8,898 nt of DNA from JANXZO01 sp964355115 (GCA_964355115.1 CAYHCQ010000136.1:1-8898); one strand, 5' to 3'; shown: positions 1-5,838, counted from the first letter of the stretch. The notes: generated by a model not told the origin, from the sequence alone. Numbers and translations are program-made.

Positions 1-663
1 CAGGGTTCGTTCGTTGGTGATCCGGATTTCGCTGCCCTGCGTGGTCTGTTCCGCAGTAACGATAAGTTCCAGTGCATTCATCAGTTTACGAACGTCTCCG
101 CCGGAAATCCGGAGAATGGCTTCAGGTTCATCGATGGTGATGGATATTTTCAGCGTCTCTTCCATATGCTGACGGCCCTGTTCAAGCAGCCTGAGCAGGT
201 GTTCTTCACCAAGCGGCTTCAGAATGTAGATCTGGCAACGGGAGAGCAGGGGAGAGATCACCTCGAACGAAGGATTCTCGGTAGTTGCACCGATGAACGT
301 AACCACCCCTTTTTCGACGGCGCCAAGCAGCGCATCCTGCTGCGATTTACTGAAACGGTGAATTTCATCGATGAACAGGAATGGACTGTCGCCTGATTCC
401 GTTGCCTTTGCAATCACCTCACGCACATCTTTAACGCCCGAACTAACGGCGCTCAGGGTATAGAATGTGCGGTTGAGCTGCCTGGAAATAATATAGGCCA
501 GAGTTGTCTTTCCCACTCCCGGCGGACCCCATAGGATCATCGAGGGTAAATTGCCCGAATTGATCGCGCGCTCTAGGATGGCTCCTTTCCCGACAAGATG
601 CTCCTGTCCGAGGTAATCCTGAAGGGTAGTGGGGCGCAATTGTTCAGCCAGAGGAATCATCAT
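1..663 (-). CDS. rarA: Replication-associated recombination protein A (RarA/MgsA), N-terminal part, cut by window edge
   Basis: AAA+ ATPase of the RarA/MgsA/WRNIP1 family, which acts at stalled replication forks together with SSB and the clamp-loader machinery. The window holds 221 residues read leftwards from ATG at 663 and leaves at base 1 still in frame; family members are usually about 420-450 residues, so roughly half is missing. Visible motifs: N-terminal LRPTTLQDYLGQEHL (9-23), Walker A GPPGVGKTT (46-54), Walker B LFIDEIHRF (96-104), sensor 1 GATTENPSF (125-133), arginine finger at SR142, and sensor 2 GGDVRK (188-193). The GATTENPSFE signature separates RarA from RuvB and DnaX. A second in-frame ATG follows directly at 660, so the start is uncertain by one codon. 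The gene is divergent from the lipoprotein gene at 877 and has a consensus -7 box at 698-705. All ATPase residues are intact. Family assignment is secure. Confidence 0.96.
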   Translation of the reverse strand, partial: MMIPLAEQLRPTTLQDYLGQEHLVGKGAILERAINSGNLPSMILWGPPGVGKTTLAYIISRQLNRTFYTLSAVSSGVKDVREVIAKATESGDSPFLFIDEIHRFSKSQQDALLGAVEKGVVTFIGATTENPSFEVISPLLSRCQIYILKPLGEEHLLRLLEQGRQHMEETLKISITIDEPEAILRISGGDVRKLMNALELIVTAEQTTQGSEIRITNERTL

Positions 664-697
664 TGGGTAGAAGGGCTATATATATGTATTGGACCAT

Positions 698-705
698 CAA
701 ACTTA
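698..705 (-). promoter_or_regulatory. Putative rarA promoter, -7 box
   Basis: On the minus strand this reads TAAGTTTG, a full match to the Bacteroidota -7 consensus TAnnTTTG. It lies 34 bases before the rarA ATG, giving a predicted leader of about 25-30 bases. I see no convincing TTG -33 element at the usual distance upstream, so the call rests on the -7 box and its position. Confidence 0.5.
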
Positions 706-780
706 AGCATTATTGTTAATAACTCCTGTTTCTTAAAAAATGTTAAAATTATTCTCATTGAAAATCAGCGAATTAGCTTA

Positions 781-800
781 AATGTTAAAAAATGTTAAAA
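781..800 (+). repeat. Tandem pair of AATGTTAAAA, third copy at 739-748
   Basis: The 10-base word AATGTTAAAA occurs twice in tandem here and once more at 739-748. The starts are 42 and 10 bases apart, close to whole turns of the helix. The tandem pair ends about 16 bases before the putative -33 element of the lipoprotein promoter. This could be a binding site for an activator, an UP-like A/T element, or simply low-complexity AT sequence. Confidence 0.45.
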
Positions 801-816
801 AAAAGTGGTCAAAATA

Positions 817-849
817 TTTGGAGGGTATTATCCGGTTGCCGTATCTTTG
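817..849 (+). promoter_or_regulatory. Putative promoter of the lipoprotein gene (TTTG / 21 / TATCTTTG)
   Basis: TTTG at 817-820 and TATCTTTG at 842-849 match the Bacteroidota -33 and -7 elements, with a 21-base spacer inside the accepted range. The predicted start of transcription is near 855, giving a leader of about 20 bases that is A-rich and lacks a Shine-Dalgarno, as is common in this phylum. This is the best-formed promoter in the window. Confidence 0.72.
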
Positions 850-876
850 CATCACAATTTAAAAATCAATCGACAA

Positions 877-1137
877 ATGAAAAAATTCGCAAGCATTTTA
901 GTTATCGGCGCAGTAGCTTTCATGACCTCCTGCGGTCCCAGCGCAAAAGAACTGGAAGAAAGAAGAATTGCTGACTCTATCCGCGTAGCTGACTCCATGG
1001 CAATGGTACAGGCAGAACAGCAGAGAATCGCTGATTCAATTGCTAAAGCTCAGGAAGAAAAGCGTATTGCTGACTCCGTAGCTCATCAGGATTCCATCAA
1101 GAAGGGCCTGATCAAAGTTAAGAAGGGCAAGAAATAA
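877..1137 (+). CDS. Small lipoprotein with ADS-repeat helical region
   Basis: An 86-residue predicted lipoprotein of unknown function. It has a short basic N-terminus (MKKF), a hydrophobic stretch at about 5-16, and lipobox MTSC with the lipidated Cys at 19. The mature part is nearly all charged or small residues. It carries an imperfect repeat: ERRIADSI (28-35), RVADSM (36-41), QQRIADSI (48-55), EKRIADSV (61-68) and HQDSI (70-74), followed by a Lys-rich tail. This suggests an extended amphipathic helix or coiled coil anchored to a membrane. The residues after Cys19 (GPSAKELEE) do not clearly match the surface-export signal reported for Bacteroidota lipoproteins, so the final location is open. 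The ATG at 877 was chosen because it begins the signal peptide and lies just downstream of a strong promoter; an in-frame start at 805 would sit upstream of the promoter. A strong terminator follows at 1157. Similar ADS-rich lipoproteins occur in Bacteroidota, but I cannot name a function. Confidence 0.82.
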   Translation: MKKFASILVIGAVAFMTSCGPSAKELEERRIADSIRVADSMAMVQAEQQRIADSIAKAQEEKRIADSVAHQDSIKKGLIKVKKGKK

Positions 1138-1156
1138 TTCTTCCAAACTTAATTAC

Positions 1157-1184
1157 AAAAAACCCCGCTTCCGCGGGGTTTTTT
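1157..1184. terminator. Bidirectional intrinsic terminator
   Basis: A perfect 12-base-pair stem (six A, CCCCGC / GCGGGG, six T) closes a TTCC loop. The A tract on one side and the T tract on the other provide a U-run in both directions. It serves the lipoprotein gene ending at 1137 and, from the other strand, pntB ending at 1189, where the stem starts only a few bases past the stop codon. Confidence 0.92.
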
Positions 1185-1188
1185 GTTT

Positions 1189-2661
1189 CTAGAGGTTTTT
1201 GATTTCGCTTACAAGCTTTTGCATGGTTGCTTTTGCATCCCCGAAAAGCATCCGGGTTTTTGGCATGAAGAACAGATAATTCTCAATGGCGGCATATCCC
1301 TTGGCCATACTGCGTTTCATGACAATGGTATTTTTCGCATTCCACACCTGGATTACCGGCATACCTGATATCGGACTCGAAGGATCGTTTTCTGCTGCCG
1401 GGTTCACCACATCGTTCGCTCCGATTACGATAACCACATCGGTGTTCCCCATTTCGTTGTTCACATCTTCCATCTCCATCAGTTTCTCATAGGCCACATC
1501 GGCCTCGGCCAGCAGAACATTCATGTGACCCGGCATACGGCCGGCAACAGGATGGATGCCATATTTGACCTCAACCCCTTTGCTTCCCAGGAGGTTTTCG
1601 AGTTCATGGCAAAGGTGCTGGGCCTGCGCCACGGCCAATCCGTAACCGGGCACTATCAGTACTTTCTGGGAGTAACTAAGCAAAACGGAGGCATCGCTCA
1701 GTGAGATCTCCTTCACGGTTTTCTCTCCGTCGCCTGCAACTGCAGCACCGCCTCCGCCAAAAGCTCCGATGATAACATTAAGCAGCGATCTGTTCATCGC
1801 CTTGCACATCAGGATGGTGAGGATGGTTCCCGAAGACCCTACAAGAATACCTCCCGTAAGCATGGCCTGGTTCCCATATAAAAAGCCGCCCATGGCAGCA
1901 GCAACACCCGTAAACGAGTTTAACAGCGAGATGACCACAGGCATGTCGGCGCCACCGATCGGCATAACGAAGGTTATACCATACAACAGGGCAAGAAGCG
2001 TGAAAATATAAATCATCGTATTGCTGTCCTTCACCGGTGCCATCGTCATGATATAAACGATCATGGCGACCAGCAGGAACATTAGAAAGAGATTGATGTA
2101 GCGCAGCAGCGGGGTTTTTATATCACCAATCCGCTCGTCCAGTTTCCCGAAGGCAATCATACTGCCGGCAAAGGAAACCCCACCGATCATCAGTCCGAGG
2201 AGGATGGCAATGGCTTCACCGTTAAACATGTTCGTTGCACCAGCAGTAGCAAGCATATTCTGCATCTTTGGAAATTCCATCAGCGAGATGAGCGCTGCAC
2301 AGGCACCACCCATACCATTAAAGATGGAAACCATTTGCGGCATAGCGGTCATCTTTACTTTTTTGGCAGAAAACCACCCCATTATAGTCCCGATTAACAG
2401 GGCGCCGGCAATCCAACCGATGTTGTGAATGCCTTGGTAGGTGCCATCTTCCATCTTTGTCTTATGAAAAAGGATGGTAAAAAGAATGGCCAGTCCCATA
2501 CCTCCTGCAGCCCAGAGATTACCGCTGCGGGCAGTATCCGGATGGCTCAGTTTCTTTAACCCCAGGATGAAGAGGATAGAGGCCAGAATATAAGATAACT
2601 CCAGGATGGAGATGTATTCCGAAAATTCGAAGGTTCGTGTCAGTGTTTCAATTGTTTCCAT
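1189..2661 (-). CDS. pntB: NAD(P) transhydrogenase, beta subunit (membrane dII + NADP-binding dIII)
   Basis: Beta subunit of proton-translocating transhydrogenase, which couples proton entry to hydride transfer from NADH to NADP+ at the inner membrane. It has 490 residues; E. coli PntB has about 462, and part of the excess is an N-terminal extension of roughly a dozen residues. Residues 1-310 are a polytopic membrane domain with about eight or nine hydrophobic segments and conserved stretches such as MPIGGADMPVVISLLNS (233-249). Residues 330-490 form dIII, with VPGYGLAVAQAQ (337-348), AGRMPGHMNVLLAEA (373-387), IGANDVVNPAA (413-423), SPISGMPV (429-436), MKRSMAKGYA (448-457) and TRMLFGDAK (469-477), all typical of the NADP site. 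At the place of E. coli His91 (AILHSF) I align SIFNGM, so Asn115 replaces the histidine. The start at 2661 has an AGGGGGAA ribosome site overlapping the pntAB stop, 9 bases away. Last gene of the operon; the terminator at 1157 follows. Confidence 0.97.
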   Translation of the reverse strand: METIETLTRTFEFSEYISILELSYILASILFILGLKKLSHPDTARSGNLWAAGGMGLAILFTILFHKTKMEDGTYQGIHNIGWIAGALLIGTIMGWFSAKKVKMTAMPQMVSIFNGMGGACAALISLMEFPKMQNMLATAGATNMFNGEAIAILLGLMIGGVSFAGSMIAFGKLDERIGDIKTPLLRYINLFLMFLLVAMIVYIMTMAPVKDSNTMIYIFTLLALLYGITFVMPIGGADMPVVISLLNSFTGVAAAMGGFLYGNQAMLTGGILVGSSGTILTILMCKAMNRSLLNVIIGAFGGGGAAVAGDGEKTVKEISLSDASVLLSYSQKVLIVPGYGLAVAQAQHLCHELENLLGSKGVEVKYGIHPVAGRMPGHMNVLLAEADVAYEKLMEMEDVNNEMGNTDVVIVIGANDVVNPAAENDPSSPISGMPVIQVWNAKNTIVMKRSMAKGYAAIENYLFFMPKTRMLFGDAKATMQKLVSEIKNL

Positions 2662-2670
2662 GTCTTCCCC

Positions 2671-2982
2671 CTATTTTTGCTTTTTCTTTTTACTGAACAT
2701 CTCCAGCATCCTGTCGGTAACAACAAATCCCCCCACTACGTTGAGCGTGCCAAGGATCACAGCGATGAACCCCAGGATCATGGAAAGAATGTTTCCTGCA
2801 TGCCCCATCACAATGATGGCCCCGATGATCACTACACCGTGGATTGCATTGGCGCCCGACATCAGCGGGGTGTGCAGTACTGAGGGTACATGGGAGATCA
2901 CTTCGATCCCGAGGAAAATTGAGAGGATAATGATGAAAATGGCCTCCCGGTACTCCATGAAAAATTTTAATATTTCATTCAT
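2671..2982 (-). CDS. pntAB: NAD(P) transhydrogenase, alpha-2 subunit (membrane part of alpha)
   Basis: A 103-residue membrane subunit equal to the C-terminal membrane part of the single-chain E. coli alpha subunit, here a separate gene as in three-subunit enzymes such as that of Rhodospirillum rubrum. Hydrophobic segments lie at about 14-29, 49-62 and 65-88. The conserved motif HVPSVLHTPLMSGANAI (31-47) contains His37, which I take to match the conserved alpha-chain histidine of other transhydrogenases. NVVGGFVVTDRML (81-93) is the usual C-terminal signature, followed by a Lys-rich cytoplasmic tail. The ATG at 2982 lies 13 bases after the pntAA stop with no clear Shine-Dalgarno, and the stop is 9 bases before pntB, so the three genes form one transcription unit. 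It packs with PntB to make the proton channel. Confidence 0.95.
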   Translation of the reverse strand: MNEILKFFMEYREAIFIIILSIFLGIEVISHVPSVLHTPLMSGANAIHGVVIIGAIIVMGHAGNILSMILGFIAVILGTLNVVGGFVVTDRMLEMFSKKKKQK

Positions 2983-2995
2983 ATTTCAGTTTTTT

Positions 2996-4123
2996 TTAGG
3001 AATTAACAACGGCTTTGATGCGCTCGTGAACGATCTCCTTATTGTGGGTAACACAAGTGCCCTTCACAAGATCATCTTCCCAGTTAAGGTTGAATTCGCC
3101 TTTCTGGCTTATCATCAGTTTCAGGAAGTTGAGCACATTCTTCCCGAACATCTTGCTTGCATCAGTTGGCATATCGACCGCCAGGAAAGAGTTGCCGATT
3201 ATCTTCACGCCTTTATGCACAATGGTTTCGTTGTTTTTCGTGAGTTCGCAATTCCCTCCGGTTGATGCGGCCAGATCGATGATCACCGAACCGGGCTTCA
3301 TACTCTCAACGGTCTCTTTCATCAGAAGCCGCGGCGCCTGCCTGCCCGGAATCTGTGCCGTACAGATGACGACATCAGATTTCACAGCGTGGTCGTGTAC
3401 AGCAGCTGCCTGTTTTTTCTTGAACTCCTCAGTCTGCTCAACAGCATAACCTCCGGCCGACTTGTCATCAACGGCACCTTCAACCTCAACGAACTTTCCG
3501 CCAAGACCAACCACCTCTTCCTTTACGGCTGCACGAACGTCGAATACCTCTACTACTGCCCCGAGTTTCCGGGATGTGGCTATCGATTGGAGTCCTGCAA
3601 CACCGGCACCGAGGATGAGCACCTTGGCAGGCGTAATGGTTCCTGCAGCCGTCATGAACATCGGGAAGAACTTGGGTAGTGTGTTGGCTGCCGTGAGCAC
3701 AGCTTTATAACCGGCCACCGTGGCCATCGATGAGAGAATATCCATCGCCTGGGCACGCGAAGTGCGGGGAATCACATCGAGTGAAAAACTTGTGATGTTT
3801 TTAGCAGCCAGCGACTTAACAAGTGCAGTATTGAAGTAGGGGTTCAGCACGGCCATGAATATCTTTCCTTCCGCCATGAAACTCAGTTCCGCCTCACTTG
3901 GCGGATTGATCTTGATAACCATTTCTGCCCCGGCTATAACCTCACCCTTGGGAAGGATTTTTGCACCGGCAGCTTCGTAGTCGGCATCAAAGGCAAATGC
4001 CATTTCGCCGGCGTCCTTCTCAACCAGTACTGAAACCGACATCTTTGTAAGCATTCCGACCACCTCAGGCAACAACGCCACTCTGCGTTCGGGAAGCTCT
4101 TCTTTTAATACACCAATAATCAT
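2996..4123 (-). CDS. pntAA: NAD(P) transhydrogenase, alpha-1 subunit (NAD-binding domain dI)
   Basis: A soluble 375-residue NAD(H)-binding subunit of the alanine dehydrogenase/transhydrogenase family, a normal length for a split alpha-1 chain. It binds NADH on the cytoplasmic side and passes hydride to NADP+ on PntB. Motifs: N-terminal GVLKEELPERRVALLPE (4-20); loop SRAQAMDILSSMATVAGY (122-139), which contacts the nicotinamide and the partner domain; Rossmann GAGVAGLQS (172-180) with acidic Asp195 at the end of the second strand (EVFDVR), as expected for NAD rather than NADP; and DLAASTGGNCE (283-293). Alanine dehydrogenase is ruled out by the adjacent membrane subunits and by the transhydrogenase-type loop. 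The ATG at 4123 begins the conserved first strand directly. The upstream gap of 65 bases holds a weak -7-like box and a 12-base palindrome. The last residues (to Ser375) show no fusion to a membrane part. Confidence 0.96.
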   Translation of the reverse strand: MIIGVLKEELPERRVALLPEVVGMLTKMSVSVLVEKDAGEMAFAFDADYEAAGAKILPKGEVIAGAEMVIKINPPSEAELSFMAEGKIFMAVLNPYFNTALVKSLAAKNITSFSLDVIPRTSRAQAMDILSSMATVAGYKAVLTAANTLPKFFPMFMTAAGTITPAKVLILGAGVAGLQSIATSRKLGAVVEVFDVRAAVKEEVVGLGGKFVEVEGAVDDKSAGGYAVEQTEEFKKKQAAAVHDHAVKSDVVICTAQIPGRQAPRLLMKETVESMKPGSVIIDLAASTGGNCELTKNNETIVHKGVKIIGNSFLAVDMPTDASKMFGKNVLNFLKLMISQKGEFNLNWEDDLVKGTCVTHNKEIVHERIKAVVNS

Positions 4124-4139
4124 ATGAATTGGATTTAGA

Positions 4140-4147
4140 TAAAATTA
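4140..4147 (-). promoter_or_regulatory. Weak candidate pnt promoter, -7-like box
   Basis: On the minus strand it reads TAATTTTA, matching TAnnTTTG except at the last base, 17 bases before the pntAA ATG. No TTG lies at the proper distance upstream; the expected -33 position falls inside the palindrome at 4162-4173. The operon may instead be read through from the iron-sulfur gene upstream. Confidence 0.28.
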
Positions 4148-4161
4148 TATTATGGAGACAA

Positions 4162-4173
4162 GTTCCCGGGAAC
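4162..4173. promoter_or_regulatory. 12-base perfect palindrome upstream of pnt (possible operator)
   Basis: GTTCCCGGGAAC is a perfect inverted repeat in the 65-base gap between the iron-sulfur gene and pntAA. No T-run follows on either strand and the stem has no room for a loop, so it is not an intrinsic terminator. Its place overlaps where a -33 element would lie for the pnt -7-like box, which fits an operator. One or two such palindromes are expected by chance in a window of this size, so support is limited. Confidence 0.3.
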
Positions 4174-4188
4174 AGATCCAGGCTGCAA

Positions 4189-4680
4189 TTAATCTTTGAA
4201 CCCTGCTGCAAGATGGGTTCCGTCGCAGAAGGGTTTTTTCTTCGAAGCACCGCACCGGCAAATGGCAGCAACCTCGTTGTCAACTTTGATCTTTTTTTTC
4301 TTTGCATCGCGGATGATGAAGTTACCCGTAATCAGCGCCGGTCCGTCCTTTAGTATCTGAACCCGGGCAAATTTGGACTTCATTTTGGGACTCTTCCTGG
4401 GTTTTGAGGTCACAAATTTAGTACTTTTCAGGTAGGTGAGGGCCCTCGATGGACAGGTGTCAACAATCTTCATGATCTCCTTGCTTTCAGAGGCATGAAC
4501 GTTGATCCAGGGACGCTTTCGGGTATTGAAAACCTCCGGAAGGCCGATGAGGCAATTCGCGGAGTGAATACATAATTCGGCTTTCCAGAAAACTGTTATC
4601 TCACCATTGCCATACTCTTTTACCGTCTCCTTGTCTTTCCTGAATTCGGTAAGTTCCGATTTACTGACTTTATTTGTCAT
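4189..4680 (-). CDS. Two-domain iron-sulfur protein: Fer4_19-like domain + CDGSH domain
   Basis: A 163-residue soluble protein with two likely Fe-S centres. Residues 27-82 resemble the divergent mono-cluster ferredoxin domain (Fer4_19), with Cys37 and Cys43 (CIHSANC), the conserved RPWINV (56-61), and Cys76 in DTCPSRAL (74-81). Residues 102-163 form a CDGSH domain: GPALITGNFIIRD (113-125) leads to CRCGASKKKPFCDGTH (141-156), whose ligands for a 2Fe-2S cluster would be Cys141, Cys143, Cys152 and His156, followed by GF at 160-161. A Lys/Arg/Ser-rich linker (about 86-103) joins them. Only three Cys are visible in the first domain, so a 4Fe-4S cluster would need another ligand. The start at 4680 was chosen because it begins the conserved protein just after a consensus promoter; an extension to 4809 would run into pdxH. 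Function is unknown; electron transfer or Fe-S handling is a reasonable inference. It is divergent from pdxH and on the same strand as pnt. Confidence 0.9.
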   Translation of the reverse strand: MTNKVSKSELTEFRKDKETVKEYGNGEITVFWKAELCIHSANCLIGLPEVFNTRKRPWINVHASESKEIMKIVDTCPSRALTYLKSTKFVTSKPRKSPKMKSKFARVQILKDGPALITGNFIIRDAKKKKIKVDNEVAAICRCGASKKKPFCDGTHLAAGFKD

Positions 4681-4703
4681 TCGATGATGGGTTAAAATTT
4701 TCT

Positions 4704-4731
4704 CAAAGATAAAAAGAATTAATTTTGGCAA
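4704..4731 (-). promoter_or_regulatory. Putative promoter of the iron-sulfur gene
   Basis: On the minus strand TATCTTTG at 4711-4704 is a full TAnnTTTG match, with TTG at 4731-4729 upstream (17-base spacer, at the short end of the range). Predicted transcription begins near 4698, leaving a leader of about 18 bases. It shares DNA with the pdxH promoter. Confidence 0.6.
4720..4727 (+). promoter_or_regulatory. Putative pdxH promoter, -7 box
   Basis: TAATTTTG is a full TAnnTTTG match, 33 bases before the pdxH ATG at 4761. The expected -33 place (about 4695-4701) is only T-rich, with no TTG. The TTG at 4725 that could open a longer pdxH frame lies inside this box and so cannot be in the transcript, which supports the start at 4761. 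Confidence 0.58.
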
Positions 4732-4760
4732 CACACCACTCTGGGAATAATAAGCTGAAT

Positions 4761-5402
4761 ATGACTGTAAATATTCAAAATCTCCGCAAGGAGTACAGCT
4801 TCCATCCATTACTGGAGGAGGAGGTTAAACCTGACCCGCTCCTACAGTTTGAGGACTGGTTCACTGATGCAGTCAATGCCAAAGTGGATGAACCCAATGC
4901 CATGGTGCTATCTACCGCAGGTGCCGGAGGAAGGGTATCTGCCCGCGTTGTATTGCTGAAGGGATTGGCAAACGGAGGCTTCCTCTTCTTTTCAAACTAT
5001 ACCAGCCGCAAGGGGCTTCAGCTGGATTTGAACCCGAACGCCGCACTCACCTTCCTGTGGAAAGAGATTGGCCGCCAGGTGAGGGTGGAAGGCCGGGTCC
5101 GCAAAATTTCTCGTGCAGCATCAAAAACATATTTCAACAGCCGGCCTGCAGAAAGCCGCATCAGTGCACTCATTTCACCACAAAGCAGCACGATACCCGA
5201 CCGGGCGTTCCTTGAAGCGCTGCGTGAAGGAGCTATACTCGACCTCGGAAAGAATGATCCTGATTGTCCTGCCGATTGGGGTGGTTACCTGGTGAAACCT
5301 TTTCTTGTTGAATTCTGGCAGGGGAGGGAATACCGGCTGCATGACAGGATACAGTACCGGCTGAACGGGAAAAGCTGGACGATTGAACGGCTGGCTCCAT
5401 GA
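4761..5402 (+). CDS. pdxH: Pyridoxine/pyridoxamine 5'-phosphate oxidase
   Basis: FMN-dependent oxidase that converts pyridoxine or pyridoxamine 5'-phosphate to pyridoxal 5'-phosphate using oxygen, a cytoplasmic homodimer in vitamin B6 synthesis and salvage. It has 213 residues, full length for the family. Motifs in order: FMN-binding RVVLLKG (62-68), SNYTSRKG (78-85), RQVRVEG (105-111), substrate and dimer region YFNSRPAESRISA (124-136), SPQSS (139-143), WGGY (173-176), EFWQG (184-188), RLHDR (192-196) and the family C-terminus ERLAP (209-213). These agree closely with E. coli PdxH as I remember it, including the Arg and His of RLHDR near the phosphate and ring. The start at 4761 is preferred to TTG at 4725, which lies within the promoter. 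There is no clear Shine-Dalgarno. It is divergent from the iron-sulfur gene and convergent with the gene at 5488; a hairpin at 5423 lies downstream. Confidence 0.96.
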   Translation: MTVNIQNLRKEYSFHPLLEEEVKPDPLLQFEDWFTDAVNAKVDEPNAMVLSTAGAGGRVSARVVLLKGLANGGFLFFSNYTSRKGLQLDLNPNAALTFLWKEIGRQVRVEGRVRKISRAASKTYFNSRPAESRISALISPQSSTIPDRAFLEALREGAILDLGKNDPDCPADWGGYLVKPFLVEFWQGREYRLHDRIQYRLNGKSWTIERLAP

Positions 5403-5422
5403 TCAACCACGCTGAAAATGAA

Positions 5423-5467
5423 AATCCCTGTGGAACGTTGGTCACCGACCGCTGATCCACAGGGATT
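5423..5467. terminator. Two-tier hairpin, terminator-like, between convergent genes
   Basis: A perfect 12-base-pair stem, AATCCCTGTGGA (5423-5434) with TCCACAGGGATT (5456-5467), encloses 21 bases holding an inner GGTC/GACC stem (5440-5443 with 5447-5450). On the minus strand the stem is followed by TTTTCATTTT, giving a U-rich tail for the gene ending at 5488. On the plus strand, after pdxH, the tail is only weakly T-rich. Confidence 0.72.
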
Positions 5468-5487
5468 AGTATTTGATAATCAATTGC

Positions 5488-5838
5488 TTAAACGAGTTTA
5501 AAAGTAAGCTGGATACTGTAGCGCTGGTAGGTAGGGAAGTTGAGGCCGGGACAAGTGACTTCTGACAACTGTGATTTTACTGCCTCAATGATCCTTGTGT
5601 TTTCTGAGTCAATTTTTTTGATGTCGAGTTTGCCATCGGCTGTCACAGTGAAAATGACATCTACAGTTCCTGTGCAGCAATCGCGATAGGAGAGGTCAGG
5701 AAAATGAATTGTTTCCTGGATGGCAGTGCGGATATCCCGTGCTGGCGCCTTGGCTGTTTTTCCGGCGAAAGTAGCCGTTGAGAAGATTAAAATTCCTGCG
5801 ATAAACAAAAGGGCTCTGGTCAAGTTTATTGTTTTCAT
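5488..5838 (-). CDS. Small secreted protein with TonB-C-like pattern
   Basis: A 116-residue predicted periplasmic or exported protein. It has a signal peptide (KTINLTR, then a hydrophobic core at about 9-22) with a likely cleavage after AFA at 25. The mature domain has FPDL (46-49), a TGTVDVIFTVTADGKL stretch (56-71), a run ending EAVKSQLSEV (85-94), and a final strand IQLTFKLV (109-116). The order 'GxVxVxFTVxxDGK', helix, final strand resembles the TonB C-terminal fold common in small Bacteroidota proteins, but there is no transmembrane anchor or proline-rich spacer, so it is not a working TonB. Adjacent Cys54-Cys55 and Cys96 could form a disulfide. The start at 5838 was chosen for the signal peptide; the frame can be extended to 6021 but that part has no protein character. 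Its leader on the minus strand is very A-rich (about 5851-5880). Hairpins flank it on both sides. Function unknown. Confidence 0.78.
   Translation of the reverse strand: MKTINLTRALLFIAGILIFSTATFAGKTAKAPARDIRTAIQETIHFPDLSYRDCCTGTVDVIFTVTADGKLDIKKIDSENTRIIEAVKSQLSEVTCPGLNFPTYQRYSIQLTFKLV

Larger units (their letters stand above)
664..876. other. AT-rich divergent intergenic region between rarA and the lipoprotein gene
   Basis: These 213 bases hold the putative promoters for both flanking genes, three copies of AATGTTAAAA, and long A/T runs. I see no coding potential: plus-strand frames opening at 598, 792 and 805 have no recognisable protein character, and the 805 frame only becomes protein-like at the Met codon at 877. 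No RNA gene or riboswitch fold was recognised. Confidence 0.6.

Noticed and set aside
805..876. Start of the lipoprotein at 805
   Set aside because: It precedes the putative transcription start and would displace the lipoprotein signal from the N-terminus.
2606..3265. 219-residue plus-strand reading frame opposite pntB, pntAB and pntAA
   Set aside because: It crosses three well-supported genes on the other strand, is low-complexity (many Met, Ile, Pro, Thr), and matches no family; it is a shadow of the real coding frames.
4162..4173. Palindrome read as an intrinsic terminator of the iron-sulfur gene
   Set aside because: There is no loop and no T-run after it on either strand; an operator or chance is more likely.
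4725..4760. TTG start of pdxH at 4725
   Set aside because: The TTG is part of the -7 box and cannot be in the message; the ATG at 4761 gives a normal family length.
4681..4809. N-terminal extension of the iron-sulfur protein to an ATG at 4809
   Set aside because: The extension runs through both promoter boxes and into pdxH, and it bears no similarity to the family; the conserved protein begins near 4680.
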